Origin: Sorangium cellulosum
GTDB lineage: Bacteria; Myxococcota_A; Polyangia; Polyangiales; Polyangiaceae
Direction: 5' to 3'
DNA: 64,000 bases
NCBI RefSeq assembly: GCF_002950945.1
Contig: NZ_CP012673.1
Span: forward strand, 6,075,001-6,139,000
This document shows, piece after piece, positions 1-8,762 of this stretch. Numbering within the stretch: position 1 is the first letter of the stretch; every line of letters begins with the position of its first letter. A program made the position numbers and the translations under genes. A model generated the notes under the pieces. It had not been told where the DNA came from. It saw only the letters and a program-made list of their open reading frames with translations, and did not search any database.

Positions 1-506
1 CCGCCGCGTACGCGCGGGCGAGCCGCGCGCGCATGGTGGCCGAGGCCGAGGCGCTCTTCGCGGAGCTGTTCGGCGTCGAGGTCGACGCCTCGTCGCGCAT
101 CGAGATCGACCACAACCACGTCCGCCGCGAGGAGCACGGCGGGCGGGCGCTCTGGGTGCACCGCAAGGGCGCCATGGGGCTCCGGGAGGGCGCGCTGGGC
201 GTCGTGCCCGGCTCGATGGGGAGCCCGAGCTTCCACGTGGCTGGGCGCGGCGCCGAAGGCGCGCTGGGGTCGTCGGCGCACGGCGCCGGGCGCGCGCTGC
301 CGCGCGGCGAGGCGCGCCGCCGCATCGGCGCGCGGCAGCTCATGCGGGAGGCCGAGGGCGTGTGGTTCGATCACCGCCTCGCCGACCGGCTGCGCGACGA
401 GGCGCCGTCGGCCTACAAGGACATCGGCGCGGTCATGCGGGCGCAGCGCGATCTCGTGCGCGTCGTCCGCCGGCTCTCGCCGGTGCTCGTCTACAAGGCC
501 GCCTGA
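1..506 (+). CDS. rtcB: RNA-splicing ligase RtcB, C-terminal fragment (5' end outside window)
   Basis: The open frame enters from the left edge, with the first full codon at position 3, and ends with TGA at 504-506. About 167 C-terminal residues are visible. They contain the RtcB hallmark HNHVRREEHGG followed by WVHRKGA, which supply His residues for metal/GMP chemistry in the family, and a C-terminal PVLVYKA ending typical of RtcB. RtcB joins 2',3'-cyclic phosphate or 3'-phosphate RNA ends to 5'-OH ends in RNA repair or tRNA splicing. The N-terminal metal-binding half lies outside the window, so completeness cannot be judged. It converges on the protease gene downstream across a short hairpin. 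Confidence 0.9.
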   Translation, partial: AAYARASRARMVAEAEALFAELFGVEVDASSRIEIDHNHVRREEHGGRALWVHRKGAMGLREGALGVVPGSMGSPSFHVAGRGAEGALGSSAHGAGRALPRGEARRRIGARQLMREAEGVWFDHRLADRLRDEAPSAYKDIGAVMRAQRDLVRVVRRLSPVLVYKAA

Positions 507-516
507 GCGGGCCGCG

Positions 517-546
517 GGCCGCGCCGGCGAGGGGTCCGGCGCGGCC
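517..546. terminator. Inverted repeat between convergent genes
   Basis: Arms at 517-527 and 536-546 are perfectly complementary (11 bp) around an 8-nt loop. The hairpin lies between the convergent ends of rtcB (506) and the subtilase (552). There is no U-tract, so it is at best a bidirectional GC hairpin terminator or an mRNA-end stabiliser. The role is inferred from position. Confidence 0.5.
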
Positions 547-551
547 TGCCC

Positions 552-3155
552 TCACGGGCGGTCCAGGGTGACGACCGGCGACGTCCACGTCTCCCAGTGC
601 GCGGCGTTGCCCGGATCCCCCAGCGCCTTGAGCACGCGGAGCGTGATCCGGTACTCGCCGTCCGGGACCACCAGAGACCTCCGGTCGAGCGTGGTCTTGC
701 CCTTCCACCCGTAGCGCGCGGCCGCCGTCGGCGACGCGCTCTGCCCGACGCGGGAGAGCGAGAGCGCCTGTCCCCACGGCTTCGCCGTGGCGGCCTCGGC
801 GACCTCCAGGATCAGCCGCTCCGCGCCATGATCGAGGTGGACGACCACGTAGGGGATGTCGCCCGACGCCATCGTGTACGTCGCGCCGCTCGGCTGGGGG
901 GTCATGCGCGTCCCGCTCAGCTTGCCGAGCCACGGGGCCCCTTGCCCCGACGTGCTGAGGACGGGCACGCGCTGGTAGTCGCCCTTGAAGCCCGCGTACG
1001 GCACCCGGAGCGCGCCGGCCTCCGGGCCGCCGCGCGGGGTGAACACGAGGTACCCGCCGAACAGGCTGCCGTCCGCGAGCGCGTCGTTCGCCGTGATCGT
1101 GACGGAGACGGCGGCGCTCCCGCGCGCGGGCACGGTGACGCTCGGGGCGCCGAAGTCGACGCGCGCGGCGCCGGTCGTCGCGCTCCTCGGCGCCCAGTGA
1201 TCCCCGCCGGTCGCGGACGCCGCTGGCACGTGCGACAGGTCGTAGGTGACGTCGCCGCCGCCCGTGTTCTCGAGCGTCAGCGCCCGCGCGGCGGGCCCGG
1301 CCTCGCTCTCCCCGAGCGCCAGCTTGCCGGGGGTGATGACGGTCGTCGCCCGGATCGCCCGGTCGATGCGGATGAGCCCTGCGCCCTGCCGGTGTGTGCC
1401 CTCGGGCACCCCGGAGCCCGGATCGCCGCCCCACGGCGCGGGGACGGCGCTGTTCTGCAGGACGTCGCGCACCCGCCGCGCGGGCAGCTCCGGGCGCGCG
1501 CCGAGCAGCAGCGCGACGGCGCCGGCCACGTGGGGCGCCGCCATCGACGTGCCGCTGAGCGCGTCGTAAGCGCCGAGCTCGAGCGGCACGGTCGCGTAGA
1601 TCCCGCCGCCCGGCGCGGCGACGTCGGGCTTGAAGGTGAGCGCCGCGCTCAGGCCGTGCGAGCTGAAGTCGGAGAGGAGGCCCGCCGTGTCGACCTCTGC
1701 GGCCACGGCCCGATCGGTCCAGCGGTGCGTCACCGGGCCTGCGTCGAGGCGCGCGTGGAGGAGCTGGCCGTCGGCCTGCGTGATCCCCACGACCGGGATG
1801 GTGATCGGATCGCCGGTGTCCACCGAGGGGGACATCTCCCCGGGCCGGTCGTTGTGGAACACGACCCCGACCGCGCCCGCGGCCTGCGCGTGCGCGGCCT
1901 TGTCGCGGAACGGGCACCCCCCGCGCCGGATCAGCGCGATCGCGCCCGCGAGGCTGCCCGCGGGGAGCGCGGCGCACGCGTCGCGCGCGCCGGCCGGCGC
2001 CCCGGTGCGCGCGAGCGGGGCGCTCCCCGAGAGCGGCGCGGGCGGGCTTCCGGCCGCGCGCACGTACCCCACCGCGGTGTCGCCGGGCGCGACGGAGAAC
2101 GACAGCCGGGTGACGCGGGAGTTGTCGACGGACGCGGTGCCGATGACCGCCTCGCCCACGCCGGGCGCGCCCGCGGCCCAGAGCCCCTTCGCCCCGCTGT
2201 TACCGATCGAGGCGACGACGACGACGCCCCGGGCGACGAGCGCGTTCGCCGCGGCCGCCGTGGGGTACTCGGGCCACTGGAACGGCGAGCCGATGCTGAT
2301 GTTGACCACGTGCATGCCGTCGGCCGCGGCCTGCTCCAGGGCCTTGAGGATGAGGTCGGCGCGCGAGCCGCCGCGGCAGCCGAACACGCGGTAGGCGCCG
2401 AAGGTCACGTCCGGCGCGACGCCCTGCACGATCCCGTTCGCGCCGACGATGCCGGCGACGTGTGTGCCGTGGCCCAGGCAATCGTCGGGATCGCCGTCGG
2501 GCGCGGGCTGGGCGCTCGTGTTGCCGGCGACGAAGTCGTCGCCGACGAAATCGTGGCCGAACGCGACACGGCAGCCCGGCCCGAAGCAGCCGCCGAGATC
2601 GGGATGGTGGTAATCGATGCCGCTGTCGATCACGCCGACACGGATGTCCTCGCCGGTCACGCCGAGGTCCCGGCGCGCGACGTCCGCGCCCGACATGTCC
2701 CCTGCGACCGCGAGGTCCGGCCCGAGCGGCGCGGCCGCGCGTGTCACGTCGAGGGTGAGCGGCACGACGGGGTAGACGGCCTTGACCCCGGGCAGGTCGG
2801 CCAGCGCCTCGGCGCCCTCGCGCGCGACGCGGACGGAGAGCCCGTTCCAGAGCTCCTCGAACGAGAAGCGCTGCCTGTACCGGAGCCCGCGCAGCGCGGC
2901 CGCTCGCCGGAAGAGCTCGCGCTGCTCCCGGAGAAGCGCGCCTTTGCCCAGGACGCCCCGGGCGGCCGGCGCGCGCTCGAACTCCACGAACCAGAGCTCC
3001 GTGGACTCCTCCGGCGCGAAGGTCGCCTCGCCGGGCGCCGGGCCCTCCGGAGGAGTGTTGTCCTGACCCGATTCGTTGTCTCCGAGATCTCCGCTGCATC
3101 CTGAAAGGGCGATGCAGAGGGAGGTCAGGCTGAACCAGCGCACACGAGTTCTCAT
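552..3155 (-). CDS. Secreted subtilisin-like serine protease (S8 family) lipoprotein with PA domain
   Basis: This is an 867-aa subtilase. The N-terminus (MRTRVRWFS..., lipobox LSGC, Cys about residue 20) predicts a lipoprotein signal peptide. A propeptide-like segment (about 55-130) precedes the catalytic domain. The triad is Asp in VGVIDSGIDYHHPDL (about 177), His in GHGTHVAG (about 229) and Ser in GTSMAAPHVAG (about 537), with the oxyanion Asn in SIGNSG. A protease-associated (PA) insert lies at about 360-490. The C-terminal ~280 aa look like beta-sandwich domains. The ATG at 3155 was chosen because a GGAAAGG-like ribosome site sits just upstream; a GTG at 3161 is also in frame. An exported predatory or nutritional protease is the likely role (inference). 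Confidence 0.93.
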   Translation of the reverse strand: MRTRVRWFSLTSLCIALSGCSGDLGDNESGQDNTPPEGPAPGEATFAPEESTELWFVEFERAPAARGVLGKGALLREQRELFRRAAALRGLRYRQRFSFEELWNGLSVRVAREGAEALADLPGVKAVYPVVPLTLDVTRAAAPLGPDLAVAGDMSGADVARRDLGVTGEDIRVGVIDSGIDYHHPDLGGCFGPGCRVAFGHDFVGDDFVAGNTSAQPAPDGDPDDCLGHGTHVAGIVGANGIVQGVAPDVTFGAYRVFGCRGGSRADLILKALEQAAADGMHVVNISIGSPFQWPEYPTAAAANALVARGVVVVASIGNSGAKGLWAAGAPGVGEAVIGTASVDNSRVTRLSFSVAPGDTAVGYVRAAGSPPAPLSGSAPLARTGAPAGARDACAALPAGSLAGAIALIRRGGCPFRDKAAHAQAAGAVGVVFHNDRPGEMSPSVDTGDPITIPVVGITQADGQLLHARLDAGPVTHRWTDRAVAAEVDTAGLLSDFSSHGLSAALTFKPDVAAPGGGIYATVPLELGAYDALSGTSMAAPHVAGAVALLLGARPELPARRVRDVLQNSAVPAPWGGDPGSGVPEGTHRQGAGLIRIDRAIRATTVITPGKLALGESEAGPAARALTLENTGGGDVTYDLSHVPAASATGGDHWAPRSATTGAARVDFGAPSVTVPARGSAAVSVTITANDALADGSLFGGYLVFTPRGGPEAGALRVPYAGFKGDYQRVPVLSTSGQGAPWLGKLSGTRMTPQPSGATYTMASGDIPYVVVHLDHGAERLILEVAEAATAKPWGQALSLSRVGQSASPTAAARYGWKGKTTLDRRSLVVPDGEYRITLRVLKALGDPGNAAHWETWTSPVVTLDRP

Positions 3156-3379
3156 GAGCACCTTTCCGCGTGCTGGGGTGTCGCGTCAGCCAGGTTCGAT
3201 GACGCTCGGGCGGGAGCGGCGCGGGAGCGGCGCGCGAGGCGCGAGGGCGGCGTGGACGTGAGGCGCTCTCGCGACGCCCGCGCGGCGGGGCCCCACGTTG
3301 CCGGTCCCCGCGCGCTCGACTAGCGTGGCGCGGCTCCCGGGCGCGAGGGCGCTCGCCGCCGCCCGGGCTCGGACGCAGG

Positions 3380-4012
3380 ATGACGATCGTCGAAGACGCC
3401 CTCTTTTCGCTGCACCACCGCCTCGTCCACGTGCCGCGCGTCGACCGCGTCGCGCGGGCGCTCGCCGCGCAGGTGGGCCGCGCCGCGTCGCTGCTCGACG
3501 TGGGCGCGGGCGACGGCACGGTCGCGCTCGCGGTCGCTCGTCAGGTGGCCGCGCCGCGCGTGGTCGGCGTGGACGTGAAGGCGCGGCCCGGCGCGGCGCT
3601 GCCGGTCATTCCCTACGACGGCGAGCGCCTCCCCTTCCCCGACGGCGCCTTCGAGGCGGTGCTCCTCTCCGACGTGCTGCACCACTGCGCGCGCCCCGGC
3701 GCGCTGCTCGCCGAGGCGCTCCGGGTCGCCTCGCGCGTGGTCGCCCTCAAGGACCATTTCCGGTTCGGCCCGATCTCGGAAAAAATTCTCCTCTGGATGG
3801 ATCTTGCCGGCAACGCCGCGCCGGGGGTCGAGGTGCGGGGGACCTACTTCACGCCGGGCGAGCTCGTCGTGCTTGTGCACGGCGCCGGCGGGCGCATCAC
3901 CGGCCTCGAGTGGCCGCTGCGCATCCACGACCTGCCGTTCCGCCTCGTGACGCAGGATCGCTTGCAGTTCGCGGCGCGGGTCGAGCGCCTGACCGCGGGG
4001 GGCGGGCGATGA
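3380..4012 (+). CDS. Class I SAM-dependent methyltransferase
   Basis: This is a 210-aa protein with the SAM-binding motif I LLDVGAGDGTVALAV near residue 35, the acidic motif VVGVDVK, and LPFPDGAFEAVLLSDVLHH, typical of Methyltransf_11 enzymes. The stop overlaps the ATG of the following epimerase by 4 nt (ATGA), so the two are translationally coupled. The substrate cannot be told from sequence. The epimerase neighbour suggests a sugar, lipid or secondary-metabolite precursor (inference). Confidence 0.85.
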   Translation: MTIVEDALFSLHHRLVHVPRVDRVARALAAQVGRAASLLDVGAGDGTVALAVARQVAAPRVVGVDVKARPGAALPVIPYDGERLPFPDGAFEAVLLSDVLHHCARPGALLAEALRVASRVVALKDHFRFGPISEKILLWMDLAGNAAPGVEVRGTYFTPGELVVLVHGAGGRITGLEWPLRIHDLPFRLVTQDRLQFAARVERLTAGGGR

Positions 4013-4971
4013 CGGCGCTCCGGTCGTTCGTCGTCGGCGGCGCCGGCTTCATCGGGAGCCACCTCGCCGATCGCCTCGTCGAGCGCGGCCCCGTCACGCT
4101 GTACGACAACCTCTCGGTCGGGCGCCGCGCGTTCGTCGCGCCGCACCTCGACGCCGGTCGCGCGACGCTCATCGAGGCGGACGCGCTCGACCTCGATCGG
4201 CTCACCGAGGCCATGGCCGGCCACGACCTCGTCGTGCACCTCGCGGCGAACCCGGAGGCGCGCTGGGGCCTCCAGCGCACGCGGCTCGACCTCGAGCAGG
4301 GGACGATCGCCACGTACAACGTGCTCGAGGCGATGCGGCGCGCGGGGGTCCGCCGGCTCATCTTCTCGTCCTCCGGGACGGTCTACGGCGACACGCCGCA
4401 GCGGAGCGCGGAGGGCGACCTCGGCGCCCTGCCGATCTCGCTGTACGGCGCGAGCAAGCTCGCGGGCGAGGCGCTCATCAGCGCCTACGTCGAGTGCTTC
4501 GGGCTCACGGCGTGGATCTACCGCTTCGGCAACGTGGTCGGCCCCCGCGGAACCCACGGCGCGGCGCTCGACTTCCTGAAGAAGCTGCGCGATCGGCGGA
4601 CGGAGCTCGAGGTGCTCGGCGATGGACGTCAGTCCAAACCCTACCTCGATGTCCGGGACTGCGCGGACGGCATCCTGTTCGGGCTCGATCACGCCGCGGA
4701 GCGTCTGAACATCTACAACCTCGCGCCCGAGGACACGACGAGCGTCTCGCGCATCGCGGAGCTCTGCGTCGCCGCGTCGCCCTACCCGGACGCGGTGATC
4801 CGGTATTTGGGCGGCGAGCGCGGGTGGCCCGGCGACGTGCCGCGGTCGCGCATGGATCCGGGCAAGCTCGCCGCGCTCGGGTTCCGCGTGCGGCACACGA
4901 GCGACGAGGCGGTGAAGATCGCGGTGGAGGCGCTGGCGAGCGAGGTGTTCGGCGGCGGCGCGGCGGCGTGA
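4009..4971 (+). CDS. NAD-dependent epimerase/dehydratase (extended SDR)
   Basis: This 320-aa extended short-chain dehydrogenase has the N-terminal Rossmann motif GGAGFIGSHLADRL, the strand SSSGTVYGD, the catalytic YGASK (Tyr-x-x-x-Lys), and a substrate-domain segment FGNVVGPRGTHGAALDFLKKL. This resembles UDP-glucose 4-epimerase or GDP/UDP-sugar epimerases. The start overlaps the stop of the upstream methyltransferase gene, which marks an operon. It probably acts on nucleotide-activated sugars for surface glycans. The exact substrate is unknown. Confidence 0.88.
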   Translation: MTALRSFVVGGAGFIGSHLADRLVERGPVTLYDNLSVGRRAFVAPHLDAGRATLIEADALDLDRLTEAMAGHDLVVHLAANPEARWGLQRTRLDLEQGTIATYNVLEAMRRAGVRRLIFSSSGTVYGDTPQRSAEGDLGALPISLYGASKLAGEALISAYVECFGLTAWIYRFGNVVGPRGTHGAALDFLKKLRDRRTELEVLGDGRQSKPYLDVRDCADGILFGLDHAAERLNIYNLAPEDTTSVSRIAELCVAASPYPDAVIRYLGGERGWPGDVPRSRMDPGKLAALGFRVRHTSDEAVKIAVEALASEVFGGGAAA

Positions 4972-5035
4972 AGTTCGCTGCGCCGCGCGCCCTGCGCGGT
5001 GTCGGTGGTGCGCGCATCGGTGGTAGGCTCCGCCC

Positions 5036-5707
5036 ATGGCTGAGCTCACCCTCTATCTCGGGAACAGGTCCTACTCGTCGTGGTCGCTCCGGGCGTGGCT
5101 CGTCCTGAAGCAGGCCGGCGTCGCCTTCGAAGAGGTGGTGATCCCGCTCAGGGCACCGGGGCTGCGCGTGCCGGAGATCCAGCGCCACTCCCCCTCGGGC
5201 AAGGTGCCGGCCTTGAAGCACGGGGCGCTCACGGTCTGGGAGTCGCTCGCCATCGCCGAGTACGCGGCCGAGAGCTTCCCCGAGGCGAGGCTCTGGCCGG
5301 AGGCCCGCGACGCGCGCGCCGTCGCGCGGGCGGTGAGCGCCGAGATGGCGAGCGGCTTCGGCGCGCTCCGGAGCGCGTTGCCGATGAACGTGCGGCGGAA
5401 GATCCAGGGCGTCGCCCTCACGGGCGCGGCGTCGCAGGACATCGCGCGCGTCCAGGCCATCTGGAGCGACTGCCGCTCGCGCTTCGGCCAGGAGGGAGAG
5501 TTCCTGTTCGGGCGCTTCACCATCGCGGACGCGATGTACGCCCCGGTGGCGACGCGCTTCGACACCTACGGGGTCGAGCTCGACGAGGTCTCCCGGCGCT
5601 ACGTCGCGTCCATCCTGGCGCTCCCCGCGATGCAGGCGTGGATCGCGAAGGCCAAGGAGGAGACGATCATCGAGGAGTACGAGGCGATCGGCGTCGTCGG
5701 GAAGTAG
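5036..5707 (+). CDS. Glutathione S-transferase family protein
   Basis: This 223-aa protein begins with a thioredoxin-fold GST N-domain: LYLGNRSYSSWSLRAWLVLK carries the active-site Ser region, and SPSGKVPALKHG and WESLAIAEY form the glutathione-binding edge. The helical C-domain (about 90-215) includes FGRFTIADAMYAPVATRF. Length and motifs match the YfcF-like/beta GST group. It is followed 43 nt later by a Kef-type antiporter. Such antiporters are glutathione-adduct gated in enterics, so the pairing is suggestive, but no direct link is shown here. Confidence 0.88.
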   Translation: MAELTLYLGNRSYSSWSLRAWLVLKQAGVAFEEVVIPLRAPGLRVPEIQRHSPSGKVPALKHGALTVWESLAIAEYAAESFPEARLWPEARDARAVARAVSAEMASGFGALRSALPMNVRRKIQGVALTGAASQDIARVQAIWSDCRSRFGQEGEFLFGRFTIADAMYAPVATRFDTYGVELDEVSRRYVASILALPAMQAWIAKAKEETIIEEYEAIGVVGK

Positions 5708-5750
5708 CGTCGGGCACCACGAACACGTGACCTGAGGTGAAGAGACAGAG

Positions 5751-7472
5751 ATGCCCCACGAACTCGACCTGATCTTGACGCTCACCGGCGGGCTCACCGC
5801 GGCGCTCGCGCTCGGCTTTCTGACCCAGCGTATGAGGCTGTCCCCGATCGTGGGGTACCTGCTGGCCGGGATCCTCGTCGGCCCCTTCACGCCAGGGTTC
5901 GTGGCGGACAAGGGGCTCGCTGATCAGCTCGCGGAGATCGGGGTGATCCTGCTCATGTTCGGGGTCGGCCTGCAGTTCCACGTCCGCGAGCTCCTCGCCG
6001 TGCGGAAGGTCGCGGTGCCGGGCGCCCTCATCCAGATCGCCGTCGCCACGGCGCTCGGGATCCTGGTCGGCCGCGTCGCGGGCTGGACGTGGGCCGCGAC
6101 GGTCGTCTTCGGCATCGCCATCTCGGTGGCGAGCACCGTCGTGCTCACGCGTGTCCTGAGCGACAGCCACGTCCTGCACACCCCGGCTGGCCACCTCGCC
6201 GTGGGCTGGCTCGTGCTCGAGGACGTCTTCACCGTGCTCGTGCTCGTGCTGCTCCCCGTGCTGGTCGGAGGCGACGCGGACGCAGGCGCGGTGGGCATCG
6301 CCCTGTCCCTCGGGCTCGCGCTCCTGAAGCTCGCCGGGCTCGTGGCCTTCACCTTCATCGTCGGCCAGCGCGTCATCCCCAAGCTGCTCGGGTACGTGGC
6401 GAAGACGGGCTCGCGGGAGCTCTTCACGCTGACGGTGCTCGTCGTCGCGCTCGGCGTCGCCGTGGGCTCGGCGAAGCTCTTCGGGTCCTCCATGGCGCTC
6501 GGCGCCTTCCTGGGCGGCCTGGTCGTCGGCCAGTCCGACTTCAGCTCGCGCGCCGCCTCCGAGGCGCTCCCGATGCGCGACGCGTTCGCCGTGCTGTTCT
6601 TCGTCTCGGTCGGCATGCTGCTCGACCCGGGGCAGCTCGCCGCGAGCTGGCCGATCGCCGCGGCGACGCTCGCCGTGGTGCTGATCGGCAAGCCGCTCGC
6701 CGCGGTGGCGGTGGTGCTGCTGCTCCGCCGCCCCTTCCAGACGGCCTTCGCCGTCGGCATCTCGCTCGCGCAGATCGGGGAGTTCTCGTTCATCCTCGCG
6801 ACGCTCGGCCGGCAGCTCGGCGTCATGCCCGACGAGGCCTCGCAGGTGCTCGTCGTCACGTCGATCGTGTCGATCACGGTGAACCCGCTGCTCTTCGGCG
6901 TCCGGGACCGCCTCGCGCGGTGGACGTCGTCGCTCTTCGTGCGCCGGGCCGCGAGCGCGGGGGGCGGAGGCGCGGAGGCTGCTCCGCCGGACGAGAGCGC
7001 GCACCGCACCGTCGTCGTGGGCTACGGCCCCGTCGGTCGTACGCTGACGCGGCTCCTCCGGGAGAACGGCATCGAGCCGACCGTGGTCGAGCTCAACCTC
7101 GACACGGTGAAGCAGCTCCAGGGCCAGGGCGTCCGCGCGATCTACGGGGACGCGACGCAGCGGGAGATCCTCGATCGCGCCGGGATCACGGCGGCGGACA
7201 GCCTGCTGTTCACGTCGGCGGGCGCCTCCGGCGACGCCGTGATCGAGCAGGCGAAGGGCATGAACGCGAAGCTGTTCATCCTCGCGCGCGCGTTCTATCT
7301 GCGCGAGGTGGCCGCGCTGAAGAAGGCGGGCGCCGACGTGGTCGTGACCGGCGAGGCCGAGGTCGCGTTCGCGATGACCGAGCGCCTGCTCGTGCGGCTC
7401 GGCGCGACGGTCGAGCAGGTGGAGCGCGAGCGCGAGCGCGTCCGGAGCGAGCTCTTCGAGGCGCACGGTTGA
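5751..7472 (+). CDS. KefB/CPA2-type cation:proton antiporter with C-terminal TrkA-N domain
   Basis: This 573-aa protein has about 12-13 hydrophobic segments (residues ~5-385) with the CPA2 patterns PIVGYLLAGILVGPFTPGF and GAFLGGLVVGQSDF. It continues into a cytosolic RCK/TrkA-N domain from ~420, where VVVGYGPVGRTLTRLL supplies the nucleotide-binding GxGxxG. A charged C-terminus follows (ERERERVRSELFE). The family exchanges K+ or Na+ for H+ under control of the RCK domain. It follows a GST gene and converges on an EamA transporter, with a hairpin between them. Confidence 0.9.
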   Translation: MPHELDLILTLTGGLTAALALGFLTQRMRLSPIVGYLLAGILVGPFTPGFVADKGLADQLAEIGVILLMFGVGLQFHVRELLAVRKVAVPGALIQIAVATALGILVGRVAGWTWAATVVFGIAISVASTVVLTRVLSDSHVLHTPAGHLAVGWLVLEDVFTVLVLVLLPVLVGGDADAGAVGIALSLGLALLKLAGLVAFTFIVGQRVIPKLLGYVAKTGSRELFTLTVLVVALGVAVGSAKLFGSSMALGAFLGGLVVGQSDFSSRAASEALPMRDAFAVLFFVSVGMLLDPGQLAASWPIAAATLAVVLIGKPLAAVAVVLLLRRPFQTAFAVGISLAQIGEFSFILATLGRQLGVMPDEASQVLVVTSIVSITVNPLLFGVRDRLARWTSSLFVRRAASAGGGGAEAAPPDESAHRTVVVGYGPVGRTLTRLLRENGIEPTVVELNLDTVKQLQGQGVRAIYGDATQREILDRAGITAADSLLFTSAGASGDAVIEQAKGMNAKLFILARAFYLREVAALKKAGADVVVTGEAEVAFAMTERLLVRLGATVEQVERERERVRSELFEAHG

Positions 7473-7479
7473 GGGCCAG

Positions 7480-7512
7480 CCGGGCCGCGCGGCGACCAGC
7501 GCCGCGGCCCGG
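7480..7512. terminator. GC hairpin between convergent antiporter and EamA genes
   Basis: Arms at 7480-7489 and 7503-7512 are perfectly complementary (10 bp) around a 13-nt loop. The hairpin is confined to the 41-nt gap between the convergent stops at 7472 and 7514. Shared bidirectional termination is inferred; no poly-U follows. Confidence 0.5.
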
Positions 7513-7513
7513 A

Positions 7514-8452
7514 TCAGCGCTCCTTGCCGAGCCAGGTCACGCCGCCGACGACCAGGAGGAGCCCGAGGGCCTGCTGCCACGTGAACGGCTCGCCCAGGAT
7601 GACCCAGGCGAACGCGATCGTGAGCACCGGGCCGAGCGTCGAGAACGTCGCGGCGCGCCCGGCGCCGAGGCGCTGGATCGCCGCCGAGAGCAGGACGATG
7701 GGGAGCACCGTGCTGATCGTCGCCATCGCGGCCGCGTAGACCCACACCGAGGCCGGGAGCTCGCCCAGCTGCGTGGGCGGGGCCGCCGCCGCGTAATGCG
7801 CCAGCACCATCACGCACGACGCTCCCCCGCCGTACGCGGCGAGCCGCGTCGACCCGACCCTGGGGGCGAGCTTGCCGACGCCGAGGTAATAGAGCGCGTA
7901 CGTGACGGAGCTCGCGAACACCCACGCCGCGCCGATCGCGACCGCGCGCGCGTCGCCGGACTGCTCGAGATCGTGCCAGACGGCCGCCGCGAGGCCGAGG
8001 GTACAGACCGCGAGCGCTCCCCACGCCCCGGCCCGCACCGGCTGCTTGAGCCAGAGCGCGCCGATCAAGAGGACCAGCGTCGGATACCCGAAGAGGATCA
8101 GCCGCTCGAGTCCCGCGCTGATGTACGATAGCCCGATGAAATCGAACAGGCTCGACAGGTAGTAGCCAAGAAACCCGACGAGCAACACGCCGACCCAGAG
8201 GCGCGGCGTGAGCGGCTCGGGCGCCGCGCCGCGCTCGCGGCGGGCGAGCCAGACGAAGAACGGCAGCGCGATGCCCATCCGCAGCGCGAGCAGCGAGAGC
8301 GGGTCGATCGGGTGAGCGGCGTAGGCGAGCTTCACGAAGATCGCCTTCAGCGCGAACGTCGCCGCGGAGAGGACGGCGAAGGTCCGGCCGTCGTCGAGCA
8401 GGGGAATCCGGGGTCGGTCAGCCAAGGTATGTAATCCCTCACGAGAGGACAT
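7514..8452 (-). CDS. EamA/DMT-family transporter
   Basis: This 312-aa protein has about ten transmembrane helices arranged as two EamA repeats. The first begins TFAVLSAATFALKAIFVKLAY; the second ends AFAWVILGEPFTWQQALGLLLVVGG, a classic EamA signature. DMT exporters move amino acids, nucleotides or other small metabolites across the inner membrane. The substrate is not deducible. The gene is divergent from the Mla-like locus. Confidence 0.9.
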   Translation of the reverse strand: MSSREGLHTLADRPRIPLLDDGRTFAVLSAATFALKAIFVKLAYAAHPIDPLSLLALRMGIALPFFVWLARRERGAAPEPLTPRLWVGVLLVGFLGYYLSSLFDFIGLSYISAGLERLILFGYPTLVLLIGALWLKQPVRAGAWGALAVCTLGLAAAVWHDLEQSGDARAVAIGAAWVFASSVTYALYYLGVGKLAPRVGSTRLAAYGGGASCVMVLAHYAAAAPPTQLGELPASVWVYAAAMATISTVLPIVLLSAAIQRLGAGRAATFSTLGPVLTIAFAWVILGEPFTWQQALGLLLVVGGVTWLGKER

Positions 8453-8762
8453 GAACGTCGTCTCGCTTCCTCACGCGATCCGCGGCGCCGCCCAGAGCAC
8501 CTCGCCGTCCGCCCGCCACCACCCGCCGCCGCTCGCGGCGCGCGAGCCGGAGGGCCGGAAGACGGAAGGCCGGCGGGCATTGCGCGAGCGGACGCCCGTT
8601 TGTCATCACGTCATCGCACGGGGCGCTCTCGGCTTGAAGGAGACGAACGCCACGTAGAGGACGCTCCCCTGGCTTTCCAGCGGCCCGGGCTCGGGCGCCT
8701 GTCGGATCTCGTCGGATCGGCCCACGCCCGCCGGAATCCTTGGGCTAAGCTCGGCCTTTCCC
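8453..8762. other. Divergent intergenic region (EamA / mlaE)
   Basis: These 310 nt separate divergent starts and must hold promoters for both. No coding segment, long repeat or RNA gene is recognisable by eye. Clear -35/-10 matches are not visible against the GC-rich background. Confidence 0.4.

Noticed and set aside
597..3104. 835-codon plus-strand frame over the subtilase
   Set aside because: Composition is shadow-like (Arg/Gly/Ala) and no motifs are seen; the opposite strand encodes a complete protease triad.
5667..8024. 785-codon minus-strand frame over the antiporter
   Set aside because: It is charged low-complexity shadow of a membrane-protein gene, with no family features.
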